Positions 1 through 9,074 are shown, counted from the first letter of the stretch. The stretch is 18,646 bases of DNA from Diplocarpon mali (GCA_024741835.1 JAENRP010000107.1:1-18646); one strand, 5' to 3'. Notes: generated by a model not told the origin, from the sequence alone. A program made the numbers and translations.

Positions 1-1016
1 TTTCGAAAGCAGCGATATTAAAAATGTCAAATCAAGTAAGAGAGCCTTGGCTGCCAAGGGGTGGGTGGTGTTCAAACTTTTTACCCTACTGCAGTCCCGG
101 CTTCCCTCTGGCCTGGCCTGACGTGGCTATGCGAAACGTTGGAAACACTCTAATCCAAGGCAATGCGTCCGCTCGTATACTACGTCTTCATTGACGCTCT
201 GCTTTCGTAACAGTTCTTTTAGCCCGAGTAGCCCGGCCTGTGAACAGGATACTGTTAAAAAAGGGATTTCGCCCAAGTCAAGTTACGTGTACGTCGTAGG
301 TAGAGTATCGTGTGTCACTCTGGGTGTGTCGACTTAGCAATCTTCAAACACTTGACGAAAAGGCTGTTGTATGAGACAATCTGGTAATGCCGATACGACT
401 GTTTACATCAAAATGAGTATACCCCATTGAATAGAGGAACGTAATAGCATTAGTTTGGGTCTTTCGAAACCAATGGCAAGCACCCAGTACGCCAGGTAGT
501 TGAGGTCTTCCCAAACGACATCGTTCAAAGAACCGTGAGCTACCTATCGACTACATTGAGTTCGTTGCGGTGACTAGCAATAACGGTATGATTCCCGTAC
601 TCCCTTTTCTTCCGAGGGCTGCCAACCCACGACGTATACACCGTAGAATCTAATGATCGGCTTCTCCACCGCAAGGGATTTCAAGCACTCGAAAGAAAGC
701 GTGATTTTGAGAGCGATTCTCACCTACGAAGGCCGAATAGAAGGATTCAGTTATGTAATACGCTTCAAGTACCGGATAAACTACTTTGCTTGTGCTAGTA
801 GAGCTTGAAGGTACAAGTGTTTCGTAAACGACTGAATACTGATTGGCAATCTAGCTCAAGGTACTTGAGGCAAGCTTTGTGTAGAAGACCTTTCCCCAAG
901 TTCGAAGGATCCAAGTCGTCTCGAGTTTTACCCTTTGCGTCGAGAATAGTCTCCTGCAGAACCAGGTGAGTTTGGAGCTAAGTGGAGAAGGGGAGGGGCG
1001 GTAGTTGTCGGGTGTA
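1..1016. other. Non-coding stretch, no gene recognised
   Basis: No reading frame here is long or protein-like, and no RNA gene was recognised. Base composition is mixed, without the strong AT bias expected of heavily RIP-mutated DNA. Two small inverted repeats were seen: 45-59, with 7-bp arms around one base, and 855-869, with CTCAAG and CTTGAG around three bases. Either this is ordinary intergenic DNA or coding traces have decayed beyond recognition. Confidence 0.5.
45..59. promoter_or_regulatory. Perfect short palindrome containing two inverted GCCAAG sites
   Basis: CCTTGGCTGCCAAGG has 7-bp arms around a single T. GCCAAG fits the fungal PacC consensus GCCARG (established knowledge) and is present on both strands. 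The same 13-bp core, CTTGGCTGCCAAG, recurs at 4886-4898, immediately upstream of a start codon. No gene lies close to this copy, so a regulatory role is only inferred. Confidence 0.2.
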
Positions 1017-1121
1017 CCTCGTCGCAGGCGTAAATAAACTCTACGTTAGCGTAGAGTGGTTTTGCAAGGGTCAAATAGACTTTCATGCGGTGTTTATATG
1101 TTTATTACGCCTGCGACGAGG
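1017..1121. mobile_element. MITE-like 105-bp inverted-repeat element
   Basis: Arms of about 21 bp at 1017-1038 and 1101-1121 are reverse complements except for one extra A in the left arm; they begin CCTCGTCGCAGGCGTA and end with its complement. A second perfect hairpin (ACTCTACG / CGTAGAGT around TTAG, 1038-1057) is nested just inside the left arm. Size and architecture suit a miniature inverted-repeat element or solo hairpin. No clear target-site duplication is visible, and there is no coding content. It could instead be a transcribed stem-loop. Confidence 0.4.
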
Positions 1122-1270
1122 TTGTTTTCGATTGACTAACAGTACTGCCCCAGAGCGCCAGCTTCGATCATCACACCTCGGAATCAGAACGACTCCCGAC
1201 CGGGCGTGGGTGTTCTGGCAATACTCCCTCCATACTATGCGCCTGCGGAGAACTCGTATCCCGCTGCTCG

Positions 1271-1368
1271 CATCCCCCATCCCGCATCACCCATCTCCCA
1301 TCTCCCTTCTCCCTTCTCCCATTCCCCATTCCCCATCCCGCATCCCGCATCCCGCATTCCGCATCCCG
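1271..1368. repeat. Heptanucleotide minisatellite, 14 units
   Basis: Fourteen consecutive 7-bp units fit without any indel: CATCCCC, CATCCCG, CATCACC, CATCTCC (twice), CTTCTCC (twice), CATTCCC (twice), CATCCCG (three times), CATTCCG, CATCCCG. Variants occur in runs, as expected from local duplication by replication slippage. Open frames read through it in more than one phase only because the unit lacks stops; the Pro/Ser/His-rich products are not considered genes. Confidence 0.85.
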
Positions 1369-2808
1369 CCGCCCACGAACAAAGGTTAATAGGGGGTTGA
1401 AATCACGAGAGCTCCCATGGGCATGCCGCTAAGCTCACCGCTTTCACAACCTAAGAAGATGTAAATACGAAAGAATCCTAGTTCTCGCTTAAACAGTAAG
1501 TAGAACATCGTAGTTAGAGCTTGGATCAATGCCGGCTATCAAGTCACGAAGTGTAAAACTTATAACTCGCACTTGGTCAGTGAGAGTGAGTCAAGACTGA
1601 TTCGATTGCCTATAGGCCCCTGTATACTCCTCCACTGCAACCAAGAATGGGTCCGCGATCCTGCGTCCTCGTAATCCCTTTTTTCAGTGGGCTGCACTCT
1701 GCAAAGCCACACAGAATCAGAAGGATAAAATGGCCGTGCTAAGAAAATTCTCCATTTAAGTTTAAAGAATTCAAAAGATTCGAGAAATTCTGCCTGACCT
1801 GAGTTTCCCCCCTCTGTGCGGAGCTTTTACAGAGGATTCTTACTATATTTGTATCGGGAAACCTTTGGACAGATCGCTAATTAATTTTTTTGTACTTCAA
1901 CTAACACTTTTCAGGACTAAAACCGGTAGCATGAACAAAACAGTTAGTATGACACTTAAAGCGTAATATACGAAGTAGGGCTTCTATTTCGGCCCTCGGA
2001 CTTGAGAATCGCTCCCAAAATCGTTGTTTTCCAACTGGTTCATATCCGTTATAGTGGAGAGGCAGATCATGGGATTTGTAGCCCAATGAACTAGGTGGAT
2101 CAGGCCCCTCTCAGAACCGGACTCGTATAGTATTAGTAATATAATAAATCGTCATAGTTCAACTTCGAATCGTAAAACTCACGACGAATGTTTCTGTTTT
2201 CCAAAACCATGTTTGATTCTATCAAGAAGAGCGGGAGGCGAAATATGAATATGAATATTGTCAAATAGTCCGATGAAATATCCCCATGTATCAGGAACTA
2301 CGTGATTGTAACTGCATTTATTATATTGTATTTCAAAATATCACTTCAAGTCAGTGAGAACTAGTTCGGGTCAGTTCCGGCTCAGCGGATCTACCCTTTA
2401 GGATTAGAGGGATTCAGTTGGTGCGGGCAACGCATGCGGGCTCTCTTGGCTTCTGAGTGAGAGCACTTCCTCACAGTATCGTATCATGGGTATCTTTTGT
2501 CCACTGTCTTCACAGCATCGAATGTTTTCCTTGCAAATCAACCACAATACCACTCACTTGCCGCTAGTGCAGATTCCAACACAGGATTACTGTGATCTTA
2601 TTTCCAATGGTTTCTAAGTTTCCACTAATGATTAAAAGATTTTGAAGGTACTCGTATTGAAAAGAAGTGCCCAGGGATCCCTTGTCATCAGTGGAGAAAA
2701 GTACGTTTGATCCTGCCAGTGGCTGCTATTGCGTTAATATAAATAAAGGTTGCTGGCCACTGGTAGAGACTCACCAGACCCGTCAATTGCTTGTGTCTTC
2801 GTTCCAAA
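1369..2808. other. Gene-free DNA upstream of the cellulase gene
   Basis: No reading frame above about 60 codons looks like protein, and no RNA gene or transposon was recognised. Composition is AT-richer than the right half of the window. The last few hundred bases must include the promoter and 5' leader of the GH5 gene starting at 2809. Confidence 0.5.
2738..2745 (+). promoter_or_regulatory. TATA-box-like element of the cellulase gene
   Basis: TATAAATA lies 63 bp before the chosen ATG at 2809. In filamentous fungi a TATA element commonly sits a few tens of bases before the transcription start of strongly inducible secreted-enzyme genes, which suits this gene. No mapped start is available, so this is a consensus match only. 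Confidence 0.45.
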
Positions 2809-4225
2809 ATGCGTTTGAATCTATCCAGTCTTCTTGTGCTGACACTGAGTGTCGCCGGTGGGGAGTGTGCCTGGCCCAATGGACCTTTTGTTGGGAAAGA
2901 TCGATGGATTCATACTTCACTTGGCAAGAATGTCACATATGCTGGGGTAAACTGGCCTGGAGCCGCTGATGTCATGATTCCCGAGGGCCTACAACATCAA
3001 TCCATCGTCAACATTGTCTCAGCAATCAAAAGTCTGGGAATGAACGCTATCCGACTGACATTCGCCATTGAGATGATCGATGACATCCTCGACAATGGCG
3101 GTGATGTAAAGCTTTCTGATGCTTTTAAGAAAGCACTAGGGCCCACCAACGGCACAAAAGTGTATGATCAAGTGCTGAAGAAAAATCCTCAATTCTCGGC
3201 TGAAACCACGAGGTTACAAGTGAGAGATAACTTTCAAAGTTTCCCCATCTCAAGACGCAGCTTCTGACATTTACCTAGGTCTTTGATGCCGTTGCTGCAG
3301 AATGTCTAAATCAAAATATCTACGTTCATCTGGATAATCACATATCCAGCGGCCAATGGTGTTGCGGTGGTGCGGATGGCAATACATGGTTCGGGGACAC
3401 GAAATTTGACATCAACAAATGGAAGAGGGGTCTTGAGTATATGGTGAAACATGTATGACTCACCCCCGGCTCCAGTTCAACCATTCAGAATCTGAAAGTT
3501 CTATAGGGGAAAAACTGGGCAGCTCTCACCTCCATTGGTATGCGTAACGAGCTTCGCAAACCCACTAACAATGATGCTCTACTCGCAACCTATAATTGGA
3601 AAACCTGGTATGATAACATGGTGGATGCCTCCAAAGTAATTAACCACGCGAACCCTGACATCCTTATTTTCTTTTCGGGACTCAACTACGACACCACTCT
3701 CAAGCCCGTTGTCGAAGGCACAGATCTCGGCTCTGGTGTGGTATTTCGCAAGTCAGATTTCAGCTACGCCGACAAAATCGTATTAGAACTGCACAACTAT
3801 CAGGGTTCGATCGATACTTGTGACGCATTAAAGGGTTCTTTGAACAACAATGGATTCAATACACTGAGTGGAACCCAGGCGAACACCTTTCCTATCCTTC
3901 TGACGGAGTGGGGTCATAACCAGGAGGATAAATCGGGAGCTAGCGTATATGCGACTTGTTTGCGTAGTTACTTGCCAGAAATGAAGGCAGGTTGGTTCTA
4001 TTGGCCTGTGGCCGGAGGCTATTACATCAGAAATGGACAACAGGACTCTGAAGATGTATGGGGTAAGTTTTTTCCTTCTACTCACATTACAGCAGAACAA
4101 TATCTAGACCACGGAAGGTTGTCGCTGACTTGGAATCAGGTTTATACAACTACGATTGGACGGCCTGGAGGAATGACACTAATATCGCTGAATTGAAGAA
4201 GGCAGTGGCAGCGACGTTGGCTTGA
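2809..4225 (+). CDS. Secreted GH5 family glycoside hydrolase (cellulase-like), four exons
   Basis: Proposed exons are 2809-3219, 3279-3452, 3507-4062 and 4140-4225, giving 408 residues. The introns (59, 54 and 77 bp) have GT-AG ends; the joins keep one frame and restore a continuous protein. The product starts with a signal peptide (MRLNLSSLLVLTLSVAGGECA, cut probable before WPNGPF). Family marks are the DNH motif near residues 156-158, NELR with the likely acid/base Glu210, HNY near 291-293, and TEWG with the likely nucleophile Glu329. In GH5 these two Glu residues carry out retaining hydrolysis of beta-1,4 glycosidic bonds, typically of cellulose or related glucans. No carbohydrate-binding module or Ser/Thr linker is visible. 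The ATG at 2809 is chosen because the signal peptide begins there. The exact subfamily and substrate cannot be read from the sequence. Confidence 0.88.
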
Positions 4226-4471
4226 GACATACAGGAGAGGGGTGGGCTGACGATGATAATCTGTAAATACAGACATTCTCCAGCAGTTATTTTATTCTTA
4301 TCTGATCTTTTCAACATCACTGGCAAATTAAGTATCGGGTGCTCTCAAATTTTATGATGTCAATCTATTTCAAAGCGGCGACCGAGAGTTGGCCACATTA
4401 AAATTTGTCGAATACGTCAGACTGTTTCCGCCTGTCAAGAACCTGTCCAATCCAGAATATCTTCCTGCGCC
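4226..4471. other. Short convergent intergenic region
   Basis: This 246-bp gap separates the 3' ends of the cellulase and the Cys-rich gene on the opposite strand. It must contain both 3' untranslated regions and poly(A) sites. It is AT-rich; nothing else was recognised. Confidence 0.5.
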
Positions 4472-4885
4472 TTATAGCACAATCGGATCAAAGTCAACAT
4501 CATCAAGCCTCGCGAGCGAAGCACGCTCAGACCAAATTATCTCCTTGAACTCGCCGCCGACGATCCCGCCTGACGCAGCATGTTCGGTCAAAGACTTCTG
4601 GTACAGCTCCCCTTCCTCTTTCTTCCGGTGTCTCGCAAGTCTCTCACTCGCCTCTTTCAGCTCAGCTCTGAGCCTCGACAGAGTTCCAAGCGTTTTCTTC
4701 TGCTTCTTGCCACAGATCGGACAGAGCATCCCGACTTGATGGGAGTGGAGCGGGTGACCGTTCATTGTGTCGCAGGCTAGGGGAAAGGCTCCGTCGAGGA
4801 ATGCTTTCTGGATATTGCAGACAAGAACTTGGCGACCCCAGCTATTGTGATTGCAGGTATAGACTGTTCGTTTGTGGTAACACAT
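4472..4885 (-). CDS. Small Cys/His-rich fungal protein of unknown function
   Basis: A 137-residue intronless protein starting MCYHKRTVYTCNH. The N-terminal 60 residues hold six Cys (2, 11, 23, 38, 55, 58) and several His (4, 13, 44, 47, 49), ending in a CPIC knuckle; this suggests bound zinc. Residues of about 65-90 are rich in Lys, Arg, Glu and Leu and could form a helix or coiled coil; the tail is acidic. Many filamentous fungi encode short proteins beginning MCYHK- or similar with this Cys/His layout, all without known function (from memory). The frame is open upstream to 5044, adding 53 residues, but that part is not family-like, so the inner ATG is preferred. It converges on the cellulase gene. 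No signal peptide is visible, so an intracellular role is likely. Confidence 0.65.
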   Translation of the reverse strand: MCYHKRTVYTCNHNSWGRQVLVCNIQKAFLDGAFPLACDTMNGHPLHSHQVGMLCPICGKKQKKTLGTLSRLRAELKEASERLARHRKKEEGELYQKSLTEHAASGGIVGGEFKEIIWSERASLARLDDVDFDPIVL

Positions 4886-4898
4886 CTTGGCTGCCAAG
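4886..4898. promoter_or_regulatory. 13-bp palindrome abutting the start codon of the Cys-rich gene
   Basis: CTTGGCTGCCAAG sits directly before the ATG (4883-4885 on the minus strand) and repeats the core of the palindrome at 45-59. It contains GCCAAG on both strands, a match to the PacC consensus. If transcription starts upstream, it would be a small hairpin in the leader next to the start codon. Function is inferred only. Confidence 0.25.
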
Positions 4899-5044
4899 TA
4901 GAGTCGATAGCGAGGTGGCTGTTTATACTCGTTTCCTGAATTTGTAGGAAGAATAGAACTGATGGTAGGTGTAGTTTGCAGTCGAGTGTAATGATATAGA
5001 TTTTGATCTGAAACCGTGCAAACATTTCTTTGTGGTTCCACCAT

Positions 5045-5469
5045 TGTTTATATTCTTGCATTGTGTTAGAATTTATTATTTATTTTCATCTTCATGGTTC
5101 TCTCGGGTACTGAAACCTTGGAGCAGAACTGAGACTTTCTATAACGCAATGACTCTTTATTTTTTTGAAGACAATCCAAAAATGGGGGCTTTTTCAATAT
5201 GAGATGCGACGCAGCGTCAGCTCAAGGAGAAGTATGTGGCTCTCGCTTCCACCTCGCTTAAAAAAGGGGCAAAAAATGGCAGTGAGCAACTCCAGTTCTA
5301 TACCTGTCCCCTTCGCAGCGCCAGCTAAGAAGGAAGTCTAACTTAGCCTGATTATTGAGTTGTCATAACTCTGTATTTGCTGATTGCAACCTACCAATAT
5401 GACTTCGATGTTCATTTTAGTCTGGACTTGCACCAAGCCTAGTGTGCCACGCGGCTCGACGCGCTCTAG
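5045..5469. other. Intergenic region, nothing recognised
   Basis: Upstream region of the Cys-rich gene on the minus strand. It contains T-rich and A-rich runs and no convincing frame. A short open stretch near 5421-5485 in another frame (SGLAPSLVCHAARRALEY) may be the upstream part of the broken coding region that follows. Confidence 0.4.
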
Positions 5470-6684
5470 AGTACAGATCATTTTGAAGAAGCAATCCTCC
5501 TTAACTTACGGCACTCAAATAAATCTATACCTGGTTACTTATTTGAGACGCGGCTCGCAGATATCGCGAAGGTCATCAATGGTGAAAGCCAGCGCTTCCA
5601 GCCCAAGAAAATAGCTTCGAGCTGGCTCGTCACGGAAGAAAAACAAAGTACTAAGATCGGGCCGACCATAAATACAAATATCTCATCGATTAATGCCAGA
5701 GAAAACTCCCCACTAGTAACTATACATAATATTAATCTACAGGAAGAGTGCAATGATTGGGCAACGAGTCCAGGGATGCGGTTTTGCTCTTGTACAAGAG
5801 ACTTCTCCATCATACATCGAAGCCCTTACCGAAACTTTGCAAAATGAAACGCTCATAGCTCCAGGAATTAGAGAAGGCCAAGAGAAACTCGAGGAGCGCC
5901 GCCGATGAGATGGAAAGCCTTCGCTTCGAGAAATACTAGAGAGCGAAAGGACCCCGGGTTACGGACGCGCTGGAGAGCACCAGTGTTCGAGTAGAAATAT
6001 GAGCATATATTCCTCTCAAGCTGGCCAGGAAATAACCCTGAAACAATCTCAGATGCTCTGGAAGAGCCTCGAACACACAAAGGCACCGCGAAAAATAGCT
6101 GGCTCGGCAAATACAGTTGCCGATCGATGGAGACAATATGGGAACTCCTTATTCACCTGTCAATAATAGGGGCCAGTATTCACTTAGACTGGAATTACTG
6201 GTTGAAAAGCATTATCGCTACTCCGAAGAAAATAATCGCATCTGTGCTCGTCATCCCACCTTGGTTCAATAAGGCAGTCCGATGGGCCTGGAGCAAATGG
6301 GGCTATCCACATTGCAGTTATTCTCGCAGCCCTTATTGCGACCAACTAACCCGGAATAAAAACCTTTGCAGAAATTTGACGCTGGCTATCAAGTACTAAA
6401 GAGCTGGTTATGCTCGGTCTTATGATATTCACCCTTTTACTGGTGAGTGGGGGCAGATCGAGGTCTCACTCGAAGATCCTGTGATGGGAGGGAAATATGA
6501 TTGACATGATCTGATGGATAATTGTGTCTCTAATACCATATTCGTGGGGATAATGGTCGAGTATAACTTGAGTTTGAGAACGCGTGGAGCTAAGCCAGAC
6601 GAGGCGGATCTATCTGGCGGAAAAGCGAAAATCGACGATGACGAAGCGGGGTTTTTGGGAAGGAGGTACGACTGAGAAAAAGTA
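5470..6684 (+). pseudogene. Broken or unresolved coding region, unrecognised product
   Basis: An open frame of 125 codons runs from 5470 to the TGA at 5845-5847. It follows directly on CTCTAG and has no ATG near its beginning, as an internal exon or a frame-shifted piece would. It reads protein-like (for example FETRLADIAKVINGESQRF). A second frame from 5753 (MIGQRVQGCGFALVQETSPS) continues to about 5908. Further protein-like pieces occur near 6190-6360 in two frames, at 6400-6504 (SYDIHPFTGEWGQIEVSLED) and at 6554-6673 (ending AGFLGRRYD). No set of splice sites I tried joins them cleanly. A decayed gene with frameshifts is the simplest reading; an intact multi-intron gene is possible. I do not recognise the family. 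Confidence 0.35.
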
Positions 6685-6867
6685 CCACCGATCAAAACGG
6701 AGTAGTGTAGGGACTCGGGAGCTTTTTCTGACTTTCGGTACACTTGCTTTAATTTGAAGTAAGTCTAAGCTCAGTAATTTGCATCATGATAGCAAGAGCG
6801 AGTAATTTTGGCTTCGTGCAATGGGAGATAGAGCAGCAGTGCGTTGACTTTGTAATTCATCTTCAAT

Positions 6868-7253
6868 ATGGCGCTCATAGAAGCTGCCATAAAGAAGAAA
6901 GAGAAGTCTCTGCAGGTAATTGAGGCTTTGGACTTACAATCGTTGTTATTTATGTTGCGAATAAGCGAATTGTCTGTTTCGGATCCACTTCCACGACTAG
7001 CCTACTGTGTAGACAACACCGCTGAATTCGAACCGTCGTTCCTCCCAAAATGGTATTATCTTTGTATCGTGTCACAAGAGTGTTCAGCTATCAAAATCTC
7101 GCGCCACATTTCAATCATGAGTTTATTCAGGCAGTCGCGCCACCAAAACCCCTCTTCCATAAAATAAGGCCATGTTTAAGGCCTGTAAGTCGCGATCTCG
7201 ACACTGTTGTAAAGTATTTAGAAGAGGCCATACTGTCAGAGGGAAAGTCATGA
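6868..7253 (+). pseudogene. Possible relic of an SRR1-like gene
   Basis: From an ATG at 6868 the frame encodes MALIEAAIKKKEKSLQ. If the segment from GTAATT (6916) to the AG before 6968 is an intron, the next frame gives RIVCFGSTSTTSLL and then a stop. That resembles the KIVCFGLG motif at the start of SRR1-like domains in fungi (from memory). The following frame, 7050-7253, encodes 67 residues (MVLSLYRVTRVFSYQNL..., ending EEAILSEGKS) and looks like real coding sequence in another phase. The pieces cannot be joined without a frameshift or further introns, so a degraded gene is favoured. The family call is tentative. Confidence 0.28.
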
Positions 7254-7502
7254 GGGATCAAATATTCTAAAACTTACCCCAGAATCATGATAAATATGTC
7301 CGAGTGCTTATCTAGAGGCCAAGGACCTCGCACTTCAGATCGCAAGAAAAACTCAAGCTCCAATATCATCATGAAATCCCAAACCCTCTCCCCCAGAGGA
7401 AGAAACACCATAAAATGCAACGAATCCCGTTTCTCGCCCCCTCCTCCATCCCCTGCTCTCTCCGCCCCGAACGCCATCCATGCATGTTACAAAACCGAGC
7501 AA
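7254..7502. other. 3' flank of the TFIIF beta gene
   Basis: This 249-bp stretch follows the stop codon of the minus-strand TFIIF beta gene. It is CT-rich on the plus strand (near 7381-7470), and the short frames on both strands look like chance. It probably holds the 3' untranslated region. Confidence 0.4.
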
Positions 7503-8737
7503 TCAAACATCCTCGAATTTGACGTCTCCGTCCTCGTCGCCGTCCTCCTCGTCGGCCAAATCACTATCGTCGTTACCCATGCCCTCCGAAGTCGGCGCAA
7601 ACACATCGCCCATGGCCTCGTAATTGTCAATCTTGTTCTCGGGCCTCAACGACCACTGTGTCGCGAATCTTCCACTCTTCGCCAGCACTGCGATTTTCTC
7701 TAGCGTCTCTCGGAGATAAACTTCGGGCTGTTGGAGTTCGGAGCGGAGAGCCTTCATGGACCAATAGTTGTACTTTCTGAAGCAATCGAAGATACGATCT
7801 AGAAGCTCGTTTTGTGGCATACGGGCGGTCTTCATCATCTGTGGTCGATCCTTGGTGGTTTGGCTCGTGGTTTTCTACATATGTCAATACAGAGACGGAA
7901 AAAAAGGGAGTGAAACACATACGATGAAGGTGTTGAAGGAGTTCTGAGCGTTGATGCTTCCGGGTTGAATAAAGCCAGGCCCCAAAGTTGATACATCCTC
8001 TTTGAGGAACTTGGTATGCAGTTTGGGCTTCATAGCCTCGAGTGTCCGTTCTGCCAGTAGCCTTTGCGATTCTTGATTATCAACGGCAATACAATTGATC
8101 TCGTGCGCGATTTTGCCTGCGAGGGTTGTCTTCTCTGTAAAAGCATTAGCCAGATCTATGACTCTGCCCACTGTACTTACTCGGGATCGCCTTTCTATAA
8201 TATGGCTGAAATCGCTTATTTGGGTCATATGGCTGCTTGGAGATAGGCTTGTCATTCTTTGGGCGGGTGAGCCTGGCTGGCATATTTGCGCTGGCGAGAT
8301 CAAACTTCGCTCTTGATCTAGACTTGAAACCAGGCAGATCTTTCTCGGTGAACACGAATGTATTACTGACAGACTGCGCAGTAATGTCCAGATCATACTC
8401 CTTGGGGATTGTTTGGTGCTCAGCGAGGTTGGAGGTAAGAAGCATTGAGAGCCGAGTCTGCAATATATTAGTTGTGCGCCGTCCCAAGGTGGGAGCCACT
8501 TGCGCTTCCATCTGGGGCAATGTGCTGTCTAATAGTCCCAATTGGAATCTCTGCGTCTTCATCGAGTTTGGACCACGCCTCCCACATGTACTTCGGTACT
8601 CGCGCAAGATAGAGTGATTGGAAGGCAGGATTCGTGTTGAACTCGAGGTCCCCGGCTTCTTCGTAGATATCCTCCTCGCTGAGCCCCGCTGGTGAGCCTG
8701 CCGCCTCTGGATCCATCTTGATCTTCGTGTCTTCCAT
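7503..8737 (-). CDS. TFG2: Transcription initiation factor IIF subunit beta, four exons
   Basis: Exons on the minus strand are 8737-8504, 8457-8181, 8134-7923 and 7874-7503, giving 364 residues. The 46-48-bp introns at 8135-8180 and 7875-7922 are GT-AG; the one at 8458-8503 begins GCAAGT and ends AG, the only solution found that restores the frame (DGS|TRLSMLL). The N-terminal half forms the TFIIF dimerisation barrel: LYLARVPKYMWEAW (42-55), EIPIGTIR, TRLSMLL, IPKEYDL and FTEKDLPGF. KKTTLAGKIAHEINC follows the second intron. The C-terminal winged helix spans about 258-320 (MPQNELLDRIFDCFRKYNYW), with a strongly acidic tail to 364. TFIIF binds RNA polymerase II with TFIIB in the nucleus and stabilises the pre-initiation complex; length suits fungal orthologues. 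It is transcribed divergently from the CCCH gene. Confidence 0.93.
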
Positions 8738-9074
8738 GGTGCCGTATATTTTTCGCTATCAAAACCCCTCCTTTCAAATCCAAAGTTGGAATAGCATGGG
8801 TTGGATCGTGTGGTTACGAGTCTTTGTTCTTTATTTGGTGAGCTGTCAATGAAAGTGGAGCGACAGCCTGGTGAGCAGGGATGTGAATTTAAGACATGGC
8901 GCTAGTCGAAAAGGAGCTTAGAGTTAAAATACGCGTTGCTCGCCACTCAACATCCTTATGTCGCTCTTCGACAATACAAAATCAGTTTGACGTCAAAACA
9001 AACAACCTCAGAATATTCAAAGTTTACGGCTGGAAGGCCCAAGGAGGCAACTAACAAGCAGAATTACCTCAGCT
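8738..9074. promoter_or_regulatory. Bidirectional promoter between TFIIF beta and the CCCH gene
   Basis: The start codons of two divergent genes lie 337 bp apart, so both promoters must fit here. The region contains a perfect palindrome with a TGACGTCA core nearer the CCCH gene, and an AT-rich CCCH-proximal half. No TATA box is obvious, as is usual for fungal housekeeping genes. Confidence 0.6.
8986..8997. promoter_or_regulatory. 12-bp palindrome with a CRE/ATF-type core
   Basis: TTTGACGTCAAA is a perfect palindrome containing TGACGTCA, the classical site for CREB/ATF-type bZIP dimers (Atf1 or CRE-binding factors in fungi). It sits 78 bp before the ATG of the CCCH gene within the shared divergent promoter and, being symmetrical, could serve both directions. 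Confidence 0.5.

Noticed and set aside
2667..2969. 100-codon plus-strand frame overlapping the start of the cellulase
   Set aside because: It lies in another phase over the signal peptide and first residues of the GH5 gene and has no family resemblance.
4885..5044. 53-residue N-terminal extension of the Cys-rich protein
   Set aside because: The frame is open, but the extension has no Cys/His pattern, and the family-like protein begins MCYHK at the inner ATG.
7022..7032. tRNA B-box-like sequence on the minus strand (GGTTCGAATTC)
   Set aside because: No matching A box, acceptor stem or cloverleaf could be found around it.
8498..8499. GT donor (GTGGCT) for the first TFIIF beta intron
   Set aside because: Joining it to the acceptor before 8457 puts the second exon in the wrong frame; the GC donor at 8503 keeps the frame.
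8237..8617. 126-codon plus-strand frame
   Set aside because: It is antisense to exons 1 and 2 of the TFIIF beta gene, which explains its openness.
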